64,000 nt of DNA from Setophaga petechia (taxonomy: Eukaryota; Chordata; Aves; Passeriformes; Parulidae): the NCBI GenBank assembly GCA_024362935.1, contig JANCRA010000007.1:8124503-8188502 (forward strand). Direction: 5' to 3'. A program made the position numbers and the translations under genes. Positions 1-15,200 of this stretch are shown piece after piece. Every line of letters begins with the position of its first letter. Position 1 is the stretch's first letter. The notes below the pieces were generated by a model that saw only the letters and a program-made list of their open reading frames with translations, was not told where the DNA came from and searched no databases.

Positions 1-199
1 ATATGGCTATTTACATGTTCAGAAAATCAGAGCCAGGATGTGCTCTCTTGGTTTGGACAAACAAGTTCAAGTGTTCATCTGCAGAAGAGCAGTGCCTTGC
101 AGGAATTAATGAGCCTCCTGGGACATCACAGGCCTCTACAAAAGTGTGCAAGACTTCAGCATGTCTGACACTAATGAGTTATAACTCTGTATCCCACAG
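1..199 (+). other. ANK3: intron end before ANK repeat 9
   Basis: Tail of the preceding intron, ending in the acceptor TATCCCACAG at 190-199. No other feature seen. Confidence 0.85.
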
Positions 200-298
200 G
201 ATGGGCTGACCCCCCTCCACTGTGGAGCAAGAAGTGGCCATGAGCAGGTTGTGGAAATGCTGCTGGATCGTGGTGCCCCTATTCTTTCCAAAACCAAG
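200..298 (+). CDS. ANK3: ANK3 exon, ankyrin repeat 9
   Basis: 99 nt, 33 codons, phase 0 to 0, starting GAT GGG CTG after ..CCCACAG and ending AAA ACC AAG before GTAACT. It encodes one complete ankyrin repeat with the helix-turn-helix signature TPLH at residues 4-7, [11 protein letters not shown] for the helix pair and LLDRGAP for the end of helix 2. Counting back from the last repeat (27949-28044) makes it the 9th of 24. The Cys-Gly-Ala at residues 8-10, instead of the usual Ala-Ala, is the ankyrin-G form as I remember it. In the family this stretch of the solenoid contributes to the groove that binds sodium-channel and L1-family peptides. Confidence 0.96.
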
Positions 299-3200
299 GT
301 AACTGATCCTCTTTCCTAGTGGGATAATCCTTGCACTTTTTTTTTTTCTTTTTCCTAATGTAATTCTGTACGTCTCATGTATTTAAGGGTTTGGCAATAA
401 CTTTCCTATTTCTTAGTTATTTAAAGTAACTGTGTGGGAGCTCTCCAAAGTGAATGCCGTATGTAGAGCACGTCTGCATATGTAAAATGTGTTAAATCCA
501 GATATACAAGAAAAGATTTCTGTGCCAACCAAAAAGGCTTGTGTGGCAACCCTGTCCCTCAGAATTTCAGTGGCTGGAGAACTCTGTGTCTCTCCTGGAA
601 TAAATACACGGTGATTACAATAAATCTTCAGCTTGTACCAATTTACCCTAAGGCTAGAGAAGAGACAAGAGATAAAAATAGAGCAATGTCCCTTTGCAGA
701 GACAGCTCATATTTCCTAAGGACTTAGCCTGATTATCAGATTCTCTCCTTTCTGTCTCTCTACAGTTTATCATGCAAAATTTTTCCTGGTAATTTCAAAT
801 CACCTGTGCCAGGGTGCACAGATTTCTGTAGACCCAAGGGCTGGCATTAGAGGAAGTATTTGCCAGAACTCTGCAGGCAGTGGTCTCTGCTGTGCTGCTA
901 CTGCTGATTTCAAATCTCAGAGCAGCAGCCTGCTTTGCACCACTGCAATCCATGGCTTCCCCATTCAGGGATGACATTTGGGCTGTGTGGTTTGTTGAGG
1001 TTCTTTCCAAAGATAACCTTGCACTACGGGGTTTTTTATCTTTAGTCTGTTACCAGTGTGTTTCAGCAACATCCCTGTTCTGTTGTTATTTCTTTTCTCT
1101 CTCTGTCATCCTGTCCTATTCTGTCTCAGCACCCTTCTATATTCTGCTTTTCTCCTCCCTCCTTTTTTCCCCCTTTACTGGATTATATTTAGCATTTGTT
1201 TGGGGAGGTTGGCACCAGCTTTCCTCTGCTCAGTGAGTCACTGGCAAGGGCTGTCATGGGTAATCTGACAGACACTTTTCACCCATCCTCTGCATGTGGA
1301 ATTTCCATGGGCTCCCACAGCCATAGCTTGCAAACTCCATGAGCAGGGGAGAACCACAGGGGACTGTCTAGGAACCCCTTGGGCCACATCTGCCACTCCT
1401 GGAGCCTAAAGTTCATACTCCAGGGAGAAAGGCTCTTCCACCCTCTTGGAAAGCTCTTTTTATCACTTAAAGGAAAAAAAAAACAAACCCAAACCACTGC
1501 CAAAACAAAACCACAAAACCCCCAACCAAACGAAAAACCCCACAACAACAAACCAAACCAAAGGACACCCACATAAGCATACACCCTATTTCTTCCATTT
1601 CCACCGTTATAAATGAAAACCTCTCCTAAGGAATTACATTTCTTTGTTGAGTGGATGTTGTATTTTCAGGTGTTACCCCTAAACGTGAGCTGCTGTTTAA
1701 GGACTGTAGGTTTTGAATTTGTGGCTCTTCCTGAGCAGACTCACAGAGCCTAGCCCAGAGTTCACTAGACAAAATCAGGCAGATTACAAGGGATAGTGGG
1801 TTAGAAATTGCCTAAGGCTGAGAGACAGACTGGATGTTGATCTGCAGAGGCTTATATAAACAACTTCTGCAAAATAAGAGCCTCCTCTGGAAGAGGGAAA
1901 GCTGTTACATGTTAAAACGTGAACAGAAGAAAGTGCAGAGCTTCCTGCATTTCCTTCTGATGTGTTAATTTTACCACTTTCAGAAGGTGAGCTGGGAAGT
2001 AGCTGTACCTCTAAATGGCATAAATGAATTCATTCATTTGGCACTAAACTGCAGTACTGTCCTCTGCAAAAATAAGTGGTTCCATTCTCTTCAAATTAAG
2101 TAATATATTATTGGAAATAGGACACATCTTTGAAAGAATTTAAACTTCACCAAGTTTCCTCATGTTATATAAAACTCTTTCAGAATAATAACCAGGCTGC
2201 AGTTTGATAGCTATTTCCTGCTAGAGATGGTTTAGTGTAGTGCTGACCCTTTTTTGCACTGGAAGAACCTTAGATTTATTTTCAGGGAAGGTGGTGACCT
2301 AATGGATTATCTGGGGGTTTCTACAGGCAAAATGAAAAGGGAATTCTCATCCTGAACATGCCAATGATTTTGGATGTAAGAAATTACATCCCTGTCAATA
2401 AACATCCATCTTTTTAAAATTACTCCACACTTCTTTGGCTCTTTGTCTTTTTTCTTTTTCTTTTTTCTTGCCCTAAAGTTAATGCCACACAGCTACAAAA
2501 TAAGCTCAGAAATTTTATGTTTCTCTAGTCAGACAGGTGATACTTTTTTCATCTCTGTGGTCTTGTTCTGTTCTGAAGTTTTTTTATTTGGTTGTTTTAA
2601 GGTATGGTGTGACCTTATGGTCCTTAATGGTCAATATATGTGATTAATCTTGAACTTCTTTCCCTTTAATATTTTCTTGGCAATCTTTAAAAAATCCAGT
2701 AATGTAAGAGTATTTATAAAGTGGCTCCATCCTAAAGTGCCAGATCACTTCTTAGGGTTGTTGTCTCTCTCAAGAAGGATATGGGCCTGGAGAACACTCT
2801 TACATGTGATATTTTTATTTTAAATGTGTCATTGAAATACTGACTTGTGTAAGGTTATACAGTATCATCAACTGCAACAGAACTAGGCCTGGTTTAGGGT
2901 ATAACAAAAGACAATTTTCCAATTTTATTTTTGTCTTTTTTATCTTCTTTAGCATCCAGTCTTGTCTCTTACTTTTCTGCATGAGGTCTGGCTAGCTGCT
3001 GCACTTATCTTGTCCATGACAGAATTTTATCAAGCATTTTGCTGATTTTTCAAACTGGCTCTGTTTCTTCCTTTTTTTTACCATCCATGTCAGTCTTTTT
3101 GGTACAAATCTCTCCTATGAGAGAGTCTCATGTCAACTTCTCAATCTCTTACTCCATTAGTAAGCATGGTTTATTGGCTGTTACTGTGAAGAATGACACT

Positions 3201-6200
3201 TTTCATCCAAAGGATTTTCCTTATAAAAATGGAGCAGGATGGTGTTTAAAGTTTCATGATTTTTTTACTCTCACCTCTAAAGCATCATCAGTTATAAACT
3301 GTTACCAGGAGGACTTGGTGACCAAGAGAAATTAATCTTTTTTTTTTTTTGTTCTACTGTTAACTACACTACAAGACAGTGAAAACATTTAAAATGCCTT
3401 GCTAGTATGAAGCTTCCATGCAGATAATTGCTGTAGTAGCCTTTGGGGAATGGGAGAGAGGCTTATCCAAGCCAACATAAATCACAAGTGAGATGCCCAT
3501 GAGATAATCTTACTTGAAAGATGTTTCTATGTCCGAGAGCGTGTGTGTCTCAGCCCTGCCAGTAAACTGCTCCCCAGCTCTGACAGGATTCACCTGTTTG
3601 CTTTCACCATCCTGCTTCCGTCTCGATTGAAAGCAGTGTTCCACTGCCTATTTCCACCTTCCTTTGGAGTTCTGGCTGTTACCACGTGGCCGAGGGAAGG
3701 GTCTGTGTCAGAGCCCGAGGTGCCGGCTGGTTTTGCCTTTGCTGGCTGCGGTCACACGAGGGCACTGCGCCTGTGAGCAAAGGTTTGTGTCTCCCGATGC
3801 AGACACAGCGTGCTGGCAGTCGCTTACAGCTTATAAACCATTGTGTGCCGCTACAAGAATAGATTCTGCACTCAAAACTAAATTTGGCATCAGAAGAATC
3901 GCGTAAAAAAAGCCCCTACAGCTGGAAGGAGGAGCTATGTACTGCTGCTAACAAAGGCTCTTTCCTGGTGTATATTTTTAATCTTTCATCATTAAATAGT
4001 GTCAATCCTTTCAATTTTTGAGAATTTTCTCTCACGGTTTTATTCTGGAAATATAAGATATATTTTGGCAGCTTGTTCACTATTTTAAACATGGCAAGAC
4101 ACAATTCACTGGTGCATGAGTCTCTCTCAGGTGTTTCCCTGGTGGAACAGCTTTACCACTGCTGCTGGTAGGTCACTGCTTGGAGGTTTTATTCAGAGAT
4201 TTTTAGCCCAGTTGAAACTTGTGATGTTAATTTACCAGTGTGGACTGGGAAGAGTGGTCTCCAGAGCTGGACAATGTGGTGTAAGCATGTGTACAACCCA
4301 CATTCAGGAAAACACAAGTGGAGGGATGAAGGAAGGCTGTAGTGTTCACTGAGGGACGCTCTGACCTGTGCTGTCATGCCTGGTTTATACAGGCCACGTT
4401 TAGAGTGGTGAGTTTAACTCAGCTTTAGAAACCAGCAAATTCCCTGGCTGGGGTGTTAAAAGTCACAAAGTGCTGTTCCTCATGTAACTCATGGAAATTG
4501 GGCAGCTTGTCTGAGACATGCTGGTGGAAGGAAGCTGCATTTAGAGCATGCCTGGTATGTTATGACAGTTTTTCAATGTGGGGCTGCTTACAAACTCTTA
4601 CCAAATAAACTCCAAATTCTGGAGTAAGAACCCCCATCCTTACACTGAACATGTTAAGTTTATTTTGGCTTCTCTCTGAGCTTGTAAAATTCTTCATACA
4701 ACAAACACTCCCAAGAACGGCGCGGAGGAGTTTCCCTTCTCTGAGCATCCTCTAACCCATTGTGCTGGGTCTCTGTTGGCAGAATGGTTTGTCTCCATTG
4801 CACATGGCAACACAAGGGGATCATCTCAACTGTGTTCAGCTCCTGATCCAGCACAACGTGCCTGTGGACGATGTCACCAATGACTACCTGACTGCGCTGC
4901 ATGTTGCTGCCCACTGTGGCCACTACAAAGTCGCCAAGGTTCTCTTGGACAAGAAAGCTAACCCTAATGCCAAAGCACTGGTGAGTACACAGCAGGGTGC
5001 TGTTCACAGCCAAACATCCCTGCAAAGTTGTGCTGGGACTTCCTGGGAGTTGTTTTCTGCCTGCTGGTGGCTGACAGAGAGGATGGGCTGTTATTGCCAC
5101 AGCCCAAGAACAAACGCTGGAGGTTCAAGTGTTGATAATGTACCCTGCAATCAGAGAAGACCTTTGCTGGCAGACAGTCAGCAGTGATTTATGAATTTCT
5201 AGTATAACTAGAGCACTTTTGCCTCCTGGTAGGTTTTTATGAGTATATGAAACAGCTGCAGATGTAACTGCTGTAGGTTTTGGTACGGAGAGAATCCTTA
5301 TTTTCCAAGTTTATACACAGAAAATAATCAGTGACATTTAAAACATCACTTCGTTTTCAGTGATGTGAAACAGTGAAAGGTGGGAATGAGTTGCATAGTG
5401 AGTATTTGTGGTATTCCATGTCAATGGAGTCATATGCCTTTCTGCTTTAGAAACAACTTCAGCAGCAAAATACATTAGTGCAGTTGAACTGCATACAAAC
5501 AAAATACATTAATGCCTTTTGTTCAAATTGCAATCTCAGTCCATTCTATTTAAAATGTCTCTTTGATTTGTTCTTCAAGAACAGTTCCAAACAAATTTAC
5601 ATTCTGACATGAATTGGGTTGATTGGTCTCACAGCCTGATGCTAACTCACTCAACTCCTGAAATGTTTTGTGAGCTCCTGAAACCCTCACGAGCCAGGTG
5701 GGATTGACTCTCTTGGAGGCAGCACAGGCTCCAGAGATTTCCTTCTCTCAGCCCCTGTGCTTTTTGTGGCAGACCAGCCTGTATTCAGGTGTCTGTGATA
5801 AAGCTGTTAGGATATATGGAACACAGCTGAGCTCCCCCTGGGCATTGTGCACTGCCAAGGAGAGGGGTGAGAACTGGCACAGACAATGACATGGACCTCA
5901 CATGATGAAAACATACAGTACTCTTTACTATATGGCAGGGAAAAAAGGATAATTCTGATCAGATCTGAGGGACCAGTTCTGCCAGTTGTTTTCAGAATGT
6001 TCTGCAAAGGCTCTTTTGTACTGAGCAGCATCAGCATTCACAGCTCTGATGTTGCTGTACCAGTTGTGGGTGCTCTGGACAGCCTATTTTCCTGATTTAC
6101 TTCTTTGCTGTGGTATCGTTTCACAGTAAATAAGATGATAGTTCTAATGTTCACCCCACTGCACACATCTTTTTTAAAGTAAGGGGTGAAATACTTCTAT

Positions 6201-9200
6201 TTGCAGTAAGCTGACAGGGAATGAATGGAAAAACAAACAAACAAAAGGAGTAGTAAAAATAGTTTAGATGATGTAAATTCCAGAGCCTGTAAAATGTAAA
6301 GTGCTTTTTTTTTACCAGCAGTTCTAAACTGTTGAAAAAAAAACAACTAAAAAAAACCACCCCAAATTCCCCAAAAACTCCAGCAGAAAACCCTAGCCAG
6401 GTAAAAGTGAATATGGTAAGCAAAAATCAAGGGTTTGACAGTTTTGCATGAATTGAGATTTTTAAAAATAAATTAATTATTGGAGTGGGCAATATATTTC
6501 ATAATTAAAACTGGATAGATGAAATGGATCTTTATCTTATAAATGTTTACTTTCTGTTACATGGAAAATGTAGTAATGCCAAAACAAATTTGGGAGTTGT
6601 TCCTTTAAAACAGAAAAATCTATTTTTTGAATTCCATACCCAGTTCTATTTTTTAACTACATGAGGGCATCAACAAGTGTGTTCTCTCATTTCCAGAATG
6701 GTTTCACACCTCTTCACATTGCCTGCAAGAAGAACAGAATAAAAGTAATGGAACTTCTTCTAAAGCACGGTGCATCAATTCAAGCTGTAACTGAGGTAAG
6801 AAATGGTTTTTCCATGCTTGTCTTTGCTTTTCTTACAAAATTCATTGCCTCTGTATTGATTAATATTTCAGTATTTCTGAAAGAGCATGGACCAATTAAA
6901 TCAACAATTATTTTCAACTAGATATTATGAAATAATAAAAATGAACAAAAAAGTTAGTTGCCCTAACGCATGACAAGCAACTGATATATGTTGGGATTAC
7001 AGTGAGAATAAAAAGTGAAATGTAACAAAAGACCTTCCTAAAATCTACCATTTCTGCCAATTTTCTTTCTGTAATTTAAGGCCTTAAGGATGAAATTTGC
7101 TCTGTTACAGACATTGAGGTGAAGACTATGCTTCACTCAAGTCCTGTTTTAAAAGGTGGTTTAATTCAGACCTTTTTTTGGCTTTCCATAAAGAAGTTCT
7201 ATTCTACTATCATAGGACATCACAAATCAGCTAGACAGAAATCAATATACTCTCAGTCAGCATGAGATAGTCTGCACCCAGTCCTTGGAACAGTTCTGAG
7301 ATTGATTAAGTACCTATGGGAATTTTTATCTCCTGTATGTATATTGTACCAAGTTAGGAGAGGAGCAAAGATCACAGGTATGAATGTGTGACCACAGTGG
7401 AATGGGCCATGTTAGAAAATGACAGGGAGTTCCATGGATTAAACAAGGTGCAATGGGGAATATTCATCTCCACAAAATGGAGTTTGAGTTAATGTCTGTG
7501 GGGTTGTTCTAACTATTCAGCAGTAAACTATACAGATCCCTTCCTGGCTTGCTTGAGGGAGAAGAGTCTGCCCTGGCTACAGTTCATGTAGCTCCAGACT
7601 AACATTTAAAAACTCTTAAAAATATTTACTAAATTGTTTGAAACAGGTAAAACAATTTACACAGCCAGTTATTCTGCCTTCCTGCTCATGTTTGCCGTTC
7701 TGCATGAGAAAGGAAGATAAATGCTTTCCTCATTTCTACCCTCTGGGACTTGTATATGTCTGTGGGGAAGGTGCCTAAATCATGGGGATTTCCAGAGATC
7801 CCCTGAGCTTTCTCCTGCTCTTGGTGGCCAAAGACCCTTCTGGAGGCTCTGGCTGGCTCTTGGTACAGCTGTGCAGAAGCAGCTCTGAGGAGGCTTTAGG
7901 GTGATTCTATGTGGGGAAATACTAACTACTGATGGGATTTTTAAAGCAAAATCCTTGAGGTCATGCCCTGCTGAATGACTGCTCCCTTTTTTCCCCTCTC
8001 TTCCTCTCTCCCTCCCTTTCTCTCCAGTTGGGCTCTCATATCCTGTGTAAGGGCAGTGGTGCAGATTCATGATGGTGATCTTTTTTGCACAGCCTGAATG
8101 TTTCAGAAAACCTTGCCTTTGTACCAAGAATGCTTCTATATATTCTTTTTCATGTTCCAAAACAGTATTTAGCAAATGCCTAGTCTTAATTTTGCTTAGC
8201 TATGGTTGATTTTGTTGATGAAGAACTACTGAATTCCTAGAACATTTATATATTTGCTCACTAACCACACTCATAGGTGTTCCCAAGCCTGTGTGCCCTT
8301 TCATTTAAGCCCATGTATATGGTTTTAAGAAAAGAAGAGCAAGCAGCTGGGTTTACTTGTTTTAGAAAAATTTTTGTTTTTTCCATGATGTCTTGTAAAG
8401 GTATGTGGAAATAAGCATTTTAATTGACCTTTGGTGTGTTTTTCAGTCGGGCCTAACTCCAATCCATGTTGCTGCCTTCATGGGACATGTAAATATTGTA
8501 TCACAGCTAATGCATCATGGAGCATCCCCCAACACTACCAATGTGGTGAGTCACAGGCTTCCTTTCGGCAAGGCAGGACTGGGAATGAATGTGTGAGAAT
8601 ATCTGGGAGCAGTACTGGGATGGAGTGCCTGGTTCTGCTGTCCACCACCCACCTCCACAGCACCTGTGGCTCGTGCTGGAGTCATGGCAAAGTGCAGCCT
8701 GCTGACTCCTACTTGGGAGATGCTTGGCAGGTTGAGGAAATGTCCGAGGGGGCTGACCCTAAGCAGGCTCTAATCTCGTGATTTTCTGAAGCAAAGAATG
8801 AGAACATTCTGTAGCTTCTCAGATGTAATTTTTGAGATCTGTGCTTGACTGTTGAGCACTGTTTTCCCAAGACCCCGGGGGTCTGCCATTTAAGGCAAAT
8901 TCAACAGATTGCAGCAGATTGTGGGGACATATTGCCTGTGTCCATCCAGCCTCCTCTGCTGGCTGTGTGCTGCGTGCCCCAAGGCTCCCAGGGCATGTGT
9001 AAAAACTGAACTTGCTCTTGGATGGGTATGTGAAAGTTGGGAAGTGGAAGAGAAGCAGAACCATGTTGATCCTCTTTATCAGTTTGGCCTCCTTTTCACT
9101 TTCCATACACAAGTGCAGCCAGAAGACAGTATTTGTAGAAGTCTTCACCTGCTGATTCTATTAAATTGTGTTAAAATGCATCACCTTTTGTTAATTAGCA

Positions 9201-12200
9201 GATGTTTGTACCATGAACACATTGATACCCAAAAAGGTAGAAACCACTTTTCCCTCCTGAATTGTTCTAGTTTCCTTGGATTTGTCTTTCATTAAGTCCA
9301 TGAAGTCTTAGATGAATGTACTCAGTAATGATTTTTTTCCTTCTTGTTCAGTTGCCTCAGTGCTTGTCAGATAACAAATGATAGTAGGGGCATAAGGCAT
9401 TACAGAAGGAAAGCCAAATACATGTGTGCCTGAATATACAAAATTTGAAATACATTTTTTACTAAATTCAAATTTAAACATTGTTAATAAAATACTAGTA
9501 ATATAAAAATTGCATTGTCTCTTTTCAGCAAAAAAATAATGACAAAAGCACTATTGAGTTGGGAAACTGACCCTGCAATAAATTGCTTTGCAGCACACAG
9601 TGTTGAGTCAAACATTGATTTAATCTTACATCTTACAGACAGCCACAGCAGAGTTTTCTAGTGGAGATCATTCTGAGCTGGGTCCCTGGTATCTCTGTGT
9701 TTATGTAGCACGCTGGTGTTTGTTCTCCCTGCAGTGTGTCTTTAACTCTGTTCTGCTTTTGCTCTGTGTGCAGAGAGGAGAGACAGCGCTGCACATGGCA
9801 GCCAGGGCTGGCCAGACTGAGGTCGTCAGGTACCTGGTACAGAACGGAGCCCAGGTGGAGGCCAAAGCCAAGGTGAGGACATGGCCCAGGTGGAACAAAC
9901 CTGCATGATCCATGCTGGGCAAAGCAGGGACTCACATTCATCTTGGCTGTGCCCTTCAGGATGAGGAAAAGGTGAAGCCAAATCTTTGTGGTGCCCACTG
10001 ATATTTTGTTATGTGCCCTCCTACTGTAGCCACGAGTGATCTGTAAGAGACAAGGCAGAAGATGTCAGGTTGATACCATCCCAGTTTTTAATATATATTG
10101 TCATGTGTTTGGAGAGGTTCCATTTTGAAGTGGGACTTGAGGAGGGAGAGGAGTTCCTCAAATCTGCTTTTGTTTCAGCAAAACTGGAAACCCTCAGCTT
10201 CTGGTGTCTCCTGTCATGTCCCTAAAGCAACAGCCTATATGTATGTAAAAATAGTTAGACTTCTAAAGAACACCACCTAAAGGCAGGAGGCACAGTGAGA
10301 GGATGTAGAAAAGAGCTGAAAAGAAGGAACAGATCCTATAGAAACAATTCCAGTTGAGAAAGGTAAGGATGGAGGAAAAAGAAATGGTCAAAAGGCATGA
10401 AGGAGCACACGAAATTATGGAAATCAAAGAGTTCCAGGAAACAGGCAGGGCAGGGAGATAAATGGGTGCAATAAATAGCAGTCTTAAAAGATAAACCCAG
10501 GAAATATTTTTTCCCCAAATGGTCATAAAATGGATGTAGCCTAAAAAAACCTCATTTTTCATTGTGAAATTATCTGTGAATTGGGTCACAAGTAAGATTG
10601 CTGTTGAGATTATCTACTTATAAGGAACTCTGACTAAATATTTCTAGCTGATACACTTCTGCAAGGAACCTGACAATAGAACTGATTCATGTGGTTTGTA
10701 AATCTCCAAAGACAATCTTGAAGTGAACAGCTCATGCTCAGAAGCAGTCATGCAAATATTTTCTGAGTAAATTCACAGAATGATTTAATTTGTGCAAACT
10801 GCCGCTGCCTGTGATCAGTTTGTTATCATAAATAACAACTAAATGCAAGCAGTAGATTATACACCAGTGCTAACATCAGCTGTGAGAAATTTGTGGGAAC
10901 AAGGCACAAACTGGAATCATTTAAGAACCATAAAGATGCTCCCCCAGTCTCAGGGGAGAATTGCCCTGCAGAGGAGCAGCATTTATATCCTGGCATGCTC
11001 CCATCCTAAATCCAGAGGTGTAAATCACTCTTGTAGGATGGGCATGGGCAGAAATCTCCCTTGCAGAGGACAGCCCAGAACTGCAGGACAGTTCTCAAAA
11101 GGTAGGAAATTCAGCAGGGGAAAATGGGGATCAAAAGATGCTTGGCCACACTGTTGTGATAGTGTGCTTAATCCAAAGATTGTACAACAGAGAAGTGGGA
11201 AGACAAAAATACAAAACCAAGATAATGAAGAGGTGAGAAATTACCTCTTAAACACTCAGAACAAGATCACAGCATCCTAATATTTTCAGTGAAGGAAAAG
11301 AAATAAACCATGAGATTCATGACAGGGAAACACCATACTTAAAACTATTCAGATTATTGTCTTCTGAATGAGAAGTAAAAAGTGGCAATTAATTTCCACA
11401 CCACGCTCTATCATCAGTTACACTTATGGAAAATTTAACTGCAAAATTACAAACAATCATTTACCAGTAAAAAAAGCACAAAAATTATGATACTTTATGC
11501 AAGTTTGCAGGTAATAATTGATTAAGCTATTAAATGTTGCTGCGAAGTATAAAAGAGATCGAGATGTGAGGGAACAGAATTATTCAGCTTTGTTTTCAGA
11601 AAGGCCTGCAAAGCAAAGTGAGGCAAATCCAGATAAGGAAGAAAATTGATCACTATTAACTTTTATGGATTATCTCACTGTCTGGAATATTTTGTGATGC
11701 ACTAACAGGGAGCAAGGTATCTTTGTGATGTGACACAGAGAAAGCCAGTGCGTGACATTCCCTAGCTAAGACCTCAGCAGAATTAACCTCGTGTGCAATT
11801 TAGAAAAGTGACAGAGTGTGGGCAAATATTGCCCCCCCGTGTGAGGGGCAGTTTTCTCATGCATGTCTGTGTTGTTCCCTCTGTGTTTAGGATGACCAAA
11901 CCCCGCTGCACATTTCTGCCCGCCTGGGCAAGGCAGACATTGTGCAGCAGCTGCTGCAGCAGGGAGCATCTCCCAACGCAGCCACCACGTCAGGCTACAC
12001 CCCCCTGCACCTCTCTGCAAGGGAAGGGCACGAAGATGTGGCTTCTGTTCTTCTGGATCATGGTGCATCTCTGTCTATCATCACCAAGGTGAGAGAGCTG
12101 CAGGAGTGGCAGAATCACAGAGCACACCTGCAGCAAGGGCTGCTTGTGAATTAAATGCTGCAGGAGCCATATGCACATACAGTCTAAGTGTGAGCTATGT

Positions 12201-15200
12201 TTATTAAATACAAAGCTTCATGCTTGCACCTCAGGACCCGATGTTTAACACATCCCAGTGAGCAGACATGCATTTTCTTGGAATGGAAGGAATGCAGGGC
12301 AGAAATTCCGGGCGGATGTTGATAGGCTTGCCCTTGGGTCTTTGGTGGTGTGAAGAAAGGAGCAGACTCGTCCCTTGTTTAAAGTAGATAGTGCTTTGCC
12401 TTGCAAGGGAAGGGCCTCCAGACCCCACAGGGCAGTTGGGGATCTGCAGACTTGCTGCCTCTACTCAGGACTATGTAAGGGGGTGGATGGAAGCAGCTGC
12501 ATCCTTGCAGATCAGAGACAAACCTTGTTTGCCCTGAGAAAGAGTGCCCAAGGCTGCTATATTCCTGCTTTCTCTTACAGAAAGGATTTACTCCACTTCA
12601 TGTGGCTGCAAAGTACGGGAAAATTGAGGTAGCCAACCTCCTGCTTCAGAAGAATGCATCTCCTGATGCTTCTGGAAAGGTAGGACAGAAGAAACCACTG
12701 CACAGCAAATATCTCAAATCGGATAATAATTTATTTATGTGCTTCTACTTACTTACCATCACACTAGTATCCACAGCCCGGGTCTAGCTGAAATTGATTT
12801 CATGTGGCATTCCAGTCCCTGCTGGGGCTGCCAAGAGCCGGCAAACTCTTGACAAAGTGACTTTTATTGTCATTAATTGACAACAAAGTGATGTGCTCTG
12901 TGTTCACATCCAGGGGAATGGAGACAAAGCATTCCCCTGTGTTCCTACCCAGACTATTTACAGTCCTTATCAGAGTATTTGGGTAGCTGGCTCTGCTTCC
13001 CCGGCTCTCATGATGGGGCAGGGGGCAAAGGCCAATAGGACCTCAAGGTTTTTACACCAGCCCAGCTTGGATTTTTACAGATCCAAGGGGCAGTTTACTT
13101 ATCCACTGCAGTAAAAGGAAAACATTGCCAAAGGTGTGACCTCCTTACCCTGGGGGCAGCACAGATTTGTGCCTCTCCGTTCATCTTCCCTGGGAAAAGC
13201 AAATGGGGCTTTCATGGCTTGGGAAGAATTTCCAAATTTGTTTTATTTTTTGATTCTAAAGTTCCCAAAGACTCTGGATACAGAATGAGTAACAAATGTG
13301 TTTTTTCACCTTATCTACTGGAATTTTCCAAACCCCTGAGTTTCCCCTGGAGAGGGTCCGTAACAGCACTTGTTTGTTCTGCATGTGTTTCTAGAGCGGT
13401 TTAACACCACTGCATGTAGCTGCACACTACGATAATCAAAAGGTGGCACTCCTCCTGTTGGACCAGGGAGCTTCACCTCACGCCTCTGCCAAGGTACAAG
13501 TACTGACCACTCTGGGGAGCAATACCCAGGCTTTTTATGTCACTTTATTCCCTGTCTGCCCCTGTTCTTTCTAGGCTGTTTATGTTTGCAGTTACAGGAG
13601 GCTCGGTGACCTTGTTTGTTAATGTCTCACGTCCACATAAAGCTGCTAAGAATAATCCTGCAGGTGGATAAAACAGCCATAAAAAAAGCAAACAAGGATG
13701 CAGAAACACTTTAAATCACCAGTTTCAGTCTCAGAAAGTGCTGAGCCTTGCTTTCATTGGTGCAGCCTCTTCAGTAACTTCCCCAGGCTAGCCAACTTTG
13801 TATCTTTGCATCTTGAAATCTGTGCAGGGCAAGCTTGTGGTTGAAGCCCAGCTATGCATGGGTACTTCTCTTTGTGCCACAGGATAACATCTGAGGCCAG
13901 ATAAGTTTCTCAGCACAATATATGTAATTATTCATGTGCTTCACAAAAATATTTCTAGCCCAGCGTAAATGGACTGGCAAGAAATAAAAGTAGTCACAGC
14001 CCTGCTTTGATTGTAATTTACTGTAGGCAAGACAATGCCTAGTGTAAGGTTTCAGAGGATATGAAAGAATAAATATGTAAATTTATTCTGGTAGTGCATA
14101 AAACAAAGAGAATCTAGAGAAGCTTAAACTATTTCTTTTGTGGATCCCAGTTTTAAGTATGAGATGGATAAATACTATAATCAATCGGAGTATAATCGAT
14201 ATTTGAGCAGGAACATTAGGAAAAGCAAGATGGAAACATATGTAGGTTAAAGCAGATTAATTGCAGTGTAAATACCTCATTTGAAACAAACCAGACAATT
14301 TCCTTAAATCTGCAAAAGAAAAGCCCTGTGAAGAAAGGAGAGCTAATGGAAAAGCCAGTATTGTAGTTAGATGGGCAGTGCTCCTTGATTGCCTTCCTCT
14401 CACACATGGCTGGGCGCAGCCATACACTGGAGCATGGCTGCAGGAGAGGATGGAGTGGGGGTCCCAGAGTTGGTAGTGCAAGGAGGGGGAAGTTGAATAA
14501 ACACGGACTGCCAGCAGCACAGTTTAAAATCAATGCTGTCGATAGCGGCGATCTGCCAGAGCAGTGCCCCGGGGTGGGGGGCAGCCAGAGTGATCTCTGA
14601 TCTTTCACTACCGCAGCACAGCACTCTCAAATGCCACTGGGGGAGAGGAAGGGCCTTCTGGAGAGGATGAGAAGGCACTGACCCAGTTTTCACTGAAAGA
14701 AGCTGCCAGTGGGAGCTGTGCATCCTGTAGGGACAGGGATTGCAGCAGCCCCAGCCAAGGGCTTGGGAAGTCCAAACAAGGTGGAAGCCCTGCAGACTGT
14801 GGTACAGCATGGCACAAACCCTCATGTCAGGTCACCTCAGCCTCCCCATCTGTAACAGAGCAGTTCTGCAGCTGCCACTTCAGGCCTCCAAGTGCCAGCT
14901 GTAAGTGTGCCTAAAAGAAAGCATTTGTTAGTGCTCTGCAGCAAGTGAGCCACGGCAACAGCCAGCAGAGCGTCAATACTAAATAAAATTAACCATAACA
15001 TGTTTGTTGCTTCGGGCACCCGCTGTGCACTCATCCAAAAGATGATGTTGGTAACAGCAGATGATTTCCTGTACTTTTTGTATATGTGGTCCAGTAAATA
15101 AATGTTATGTCATATCTCATCACTGGCTCCACAGTTAGTTCCATCAGTGGTTGCCTTTCCTGTGGCACTACTGTCTTTAACACTGATCTTAATTTAAGAG

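Noticed and set aside
10843..11280. 145-codon + frame in the repeat 14-15 intron
   Set aside because: No recognisable motif or codon bias, no splice sites of matching phase; ordinary chance frame.
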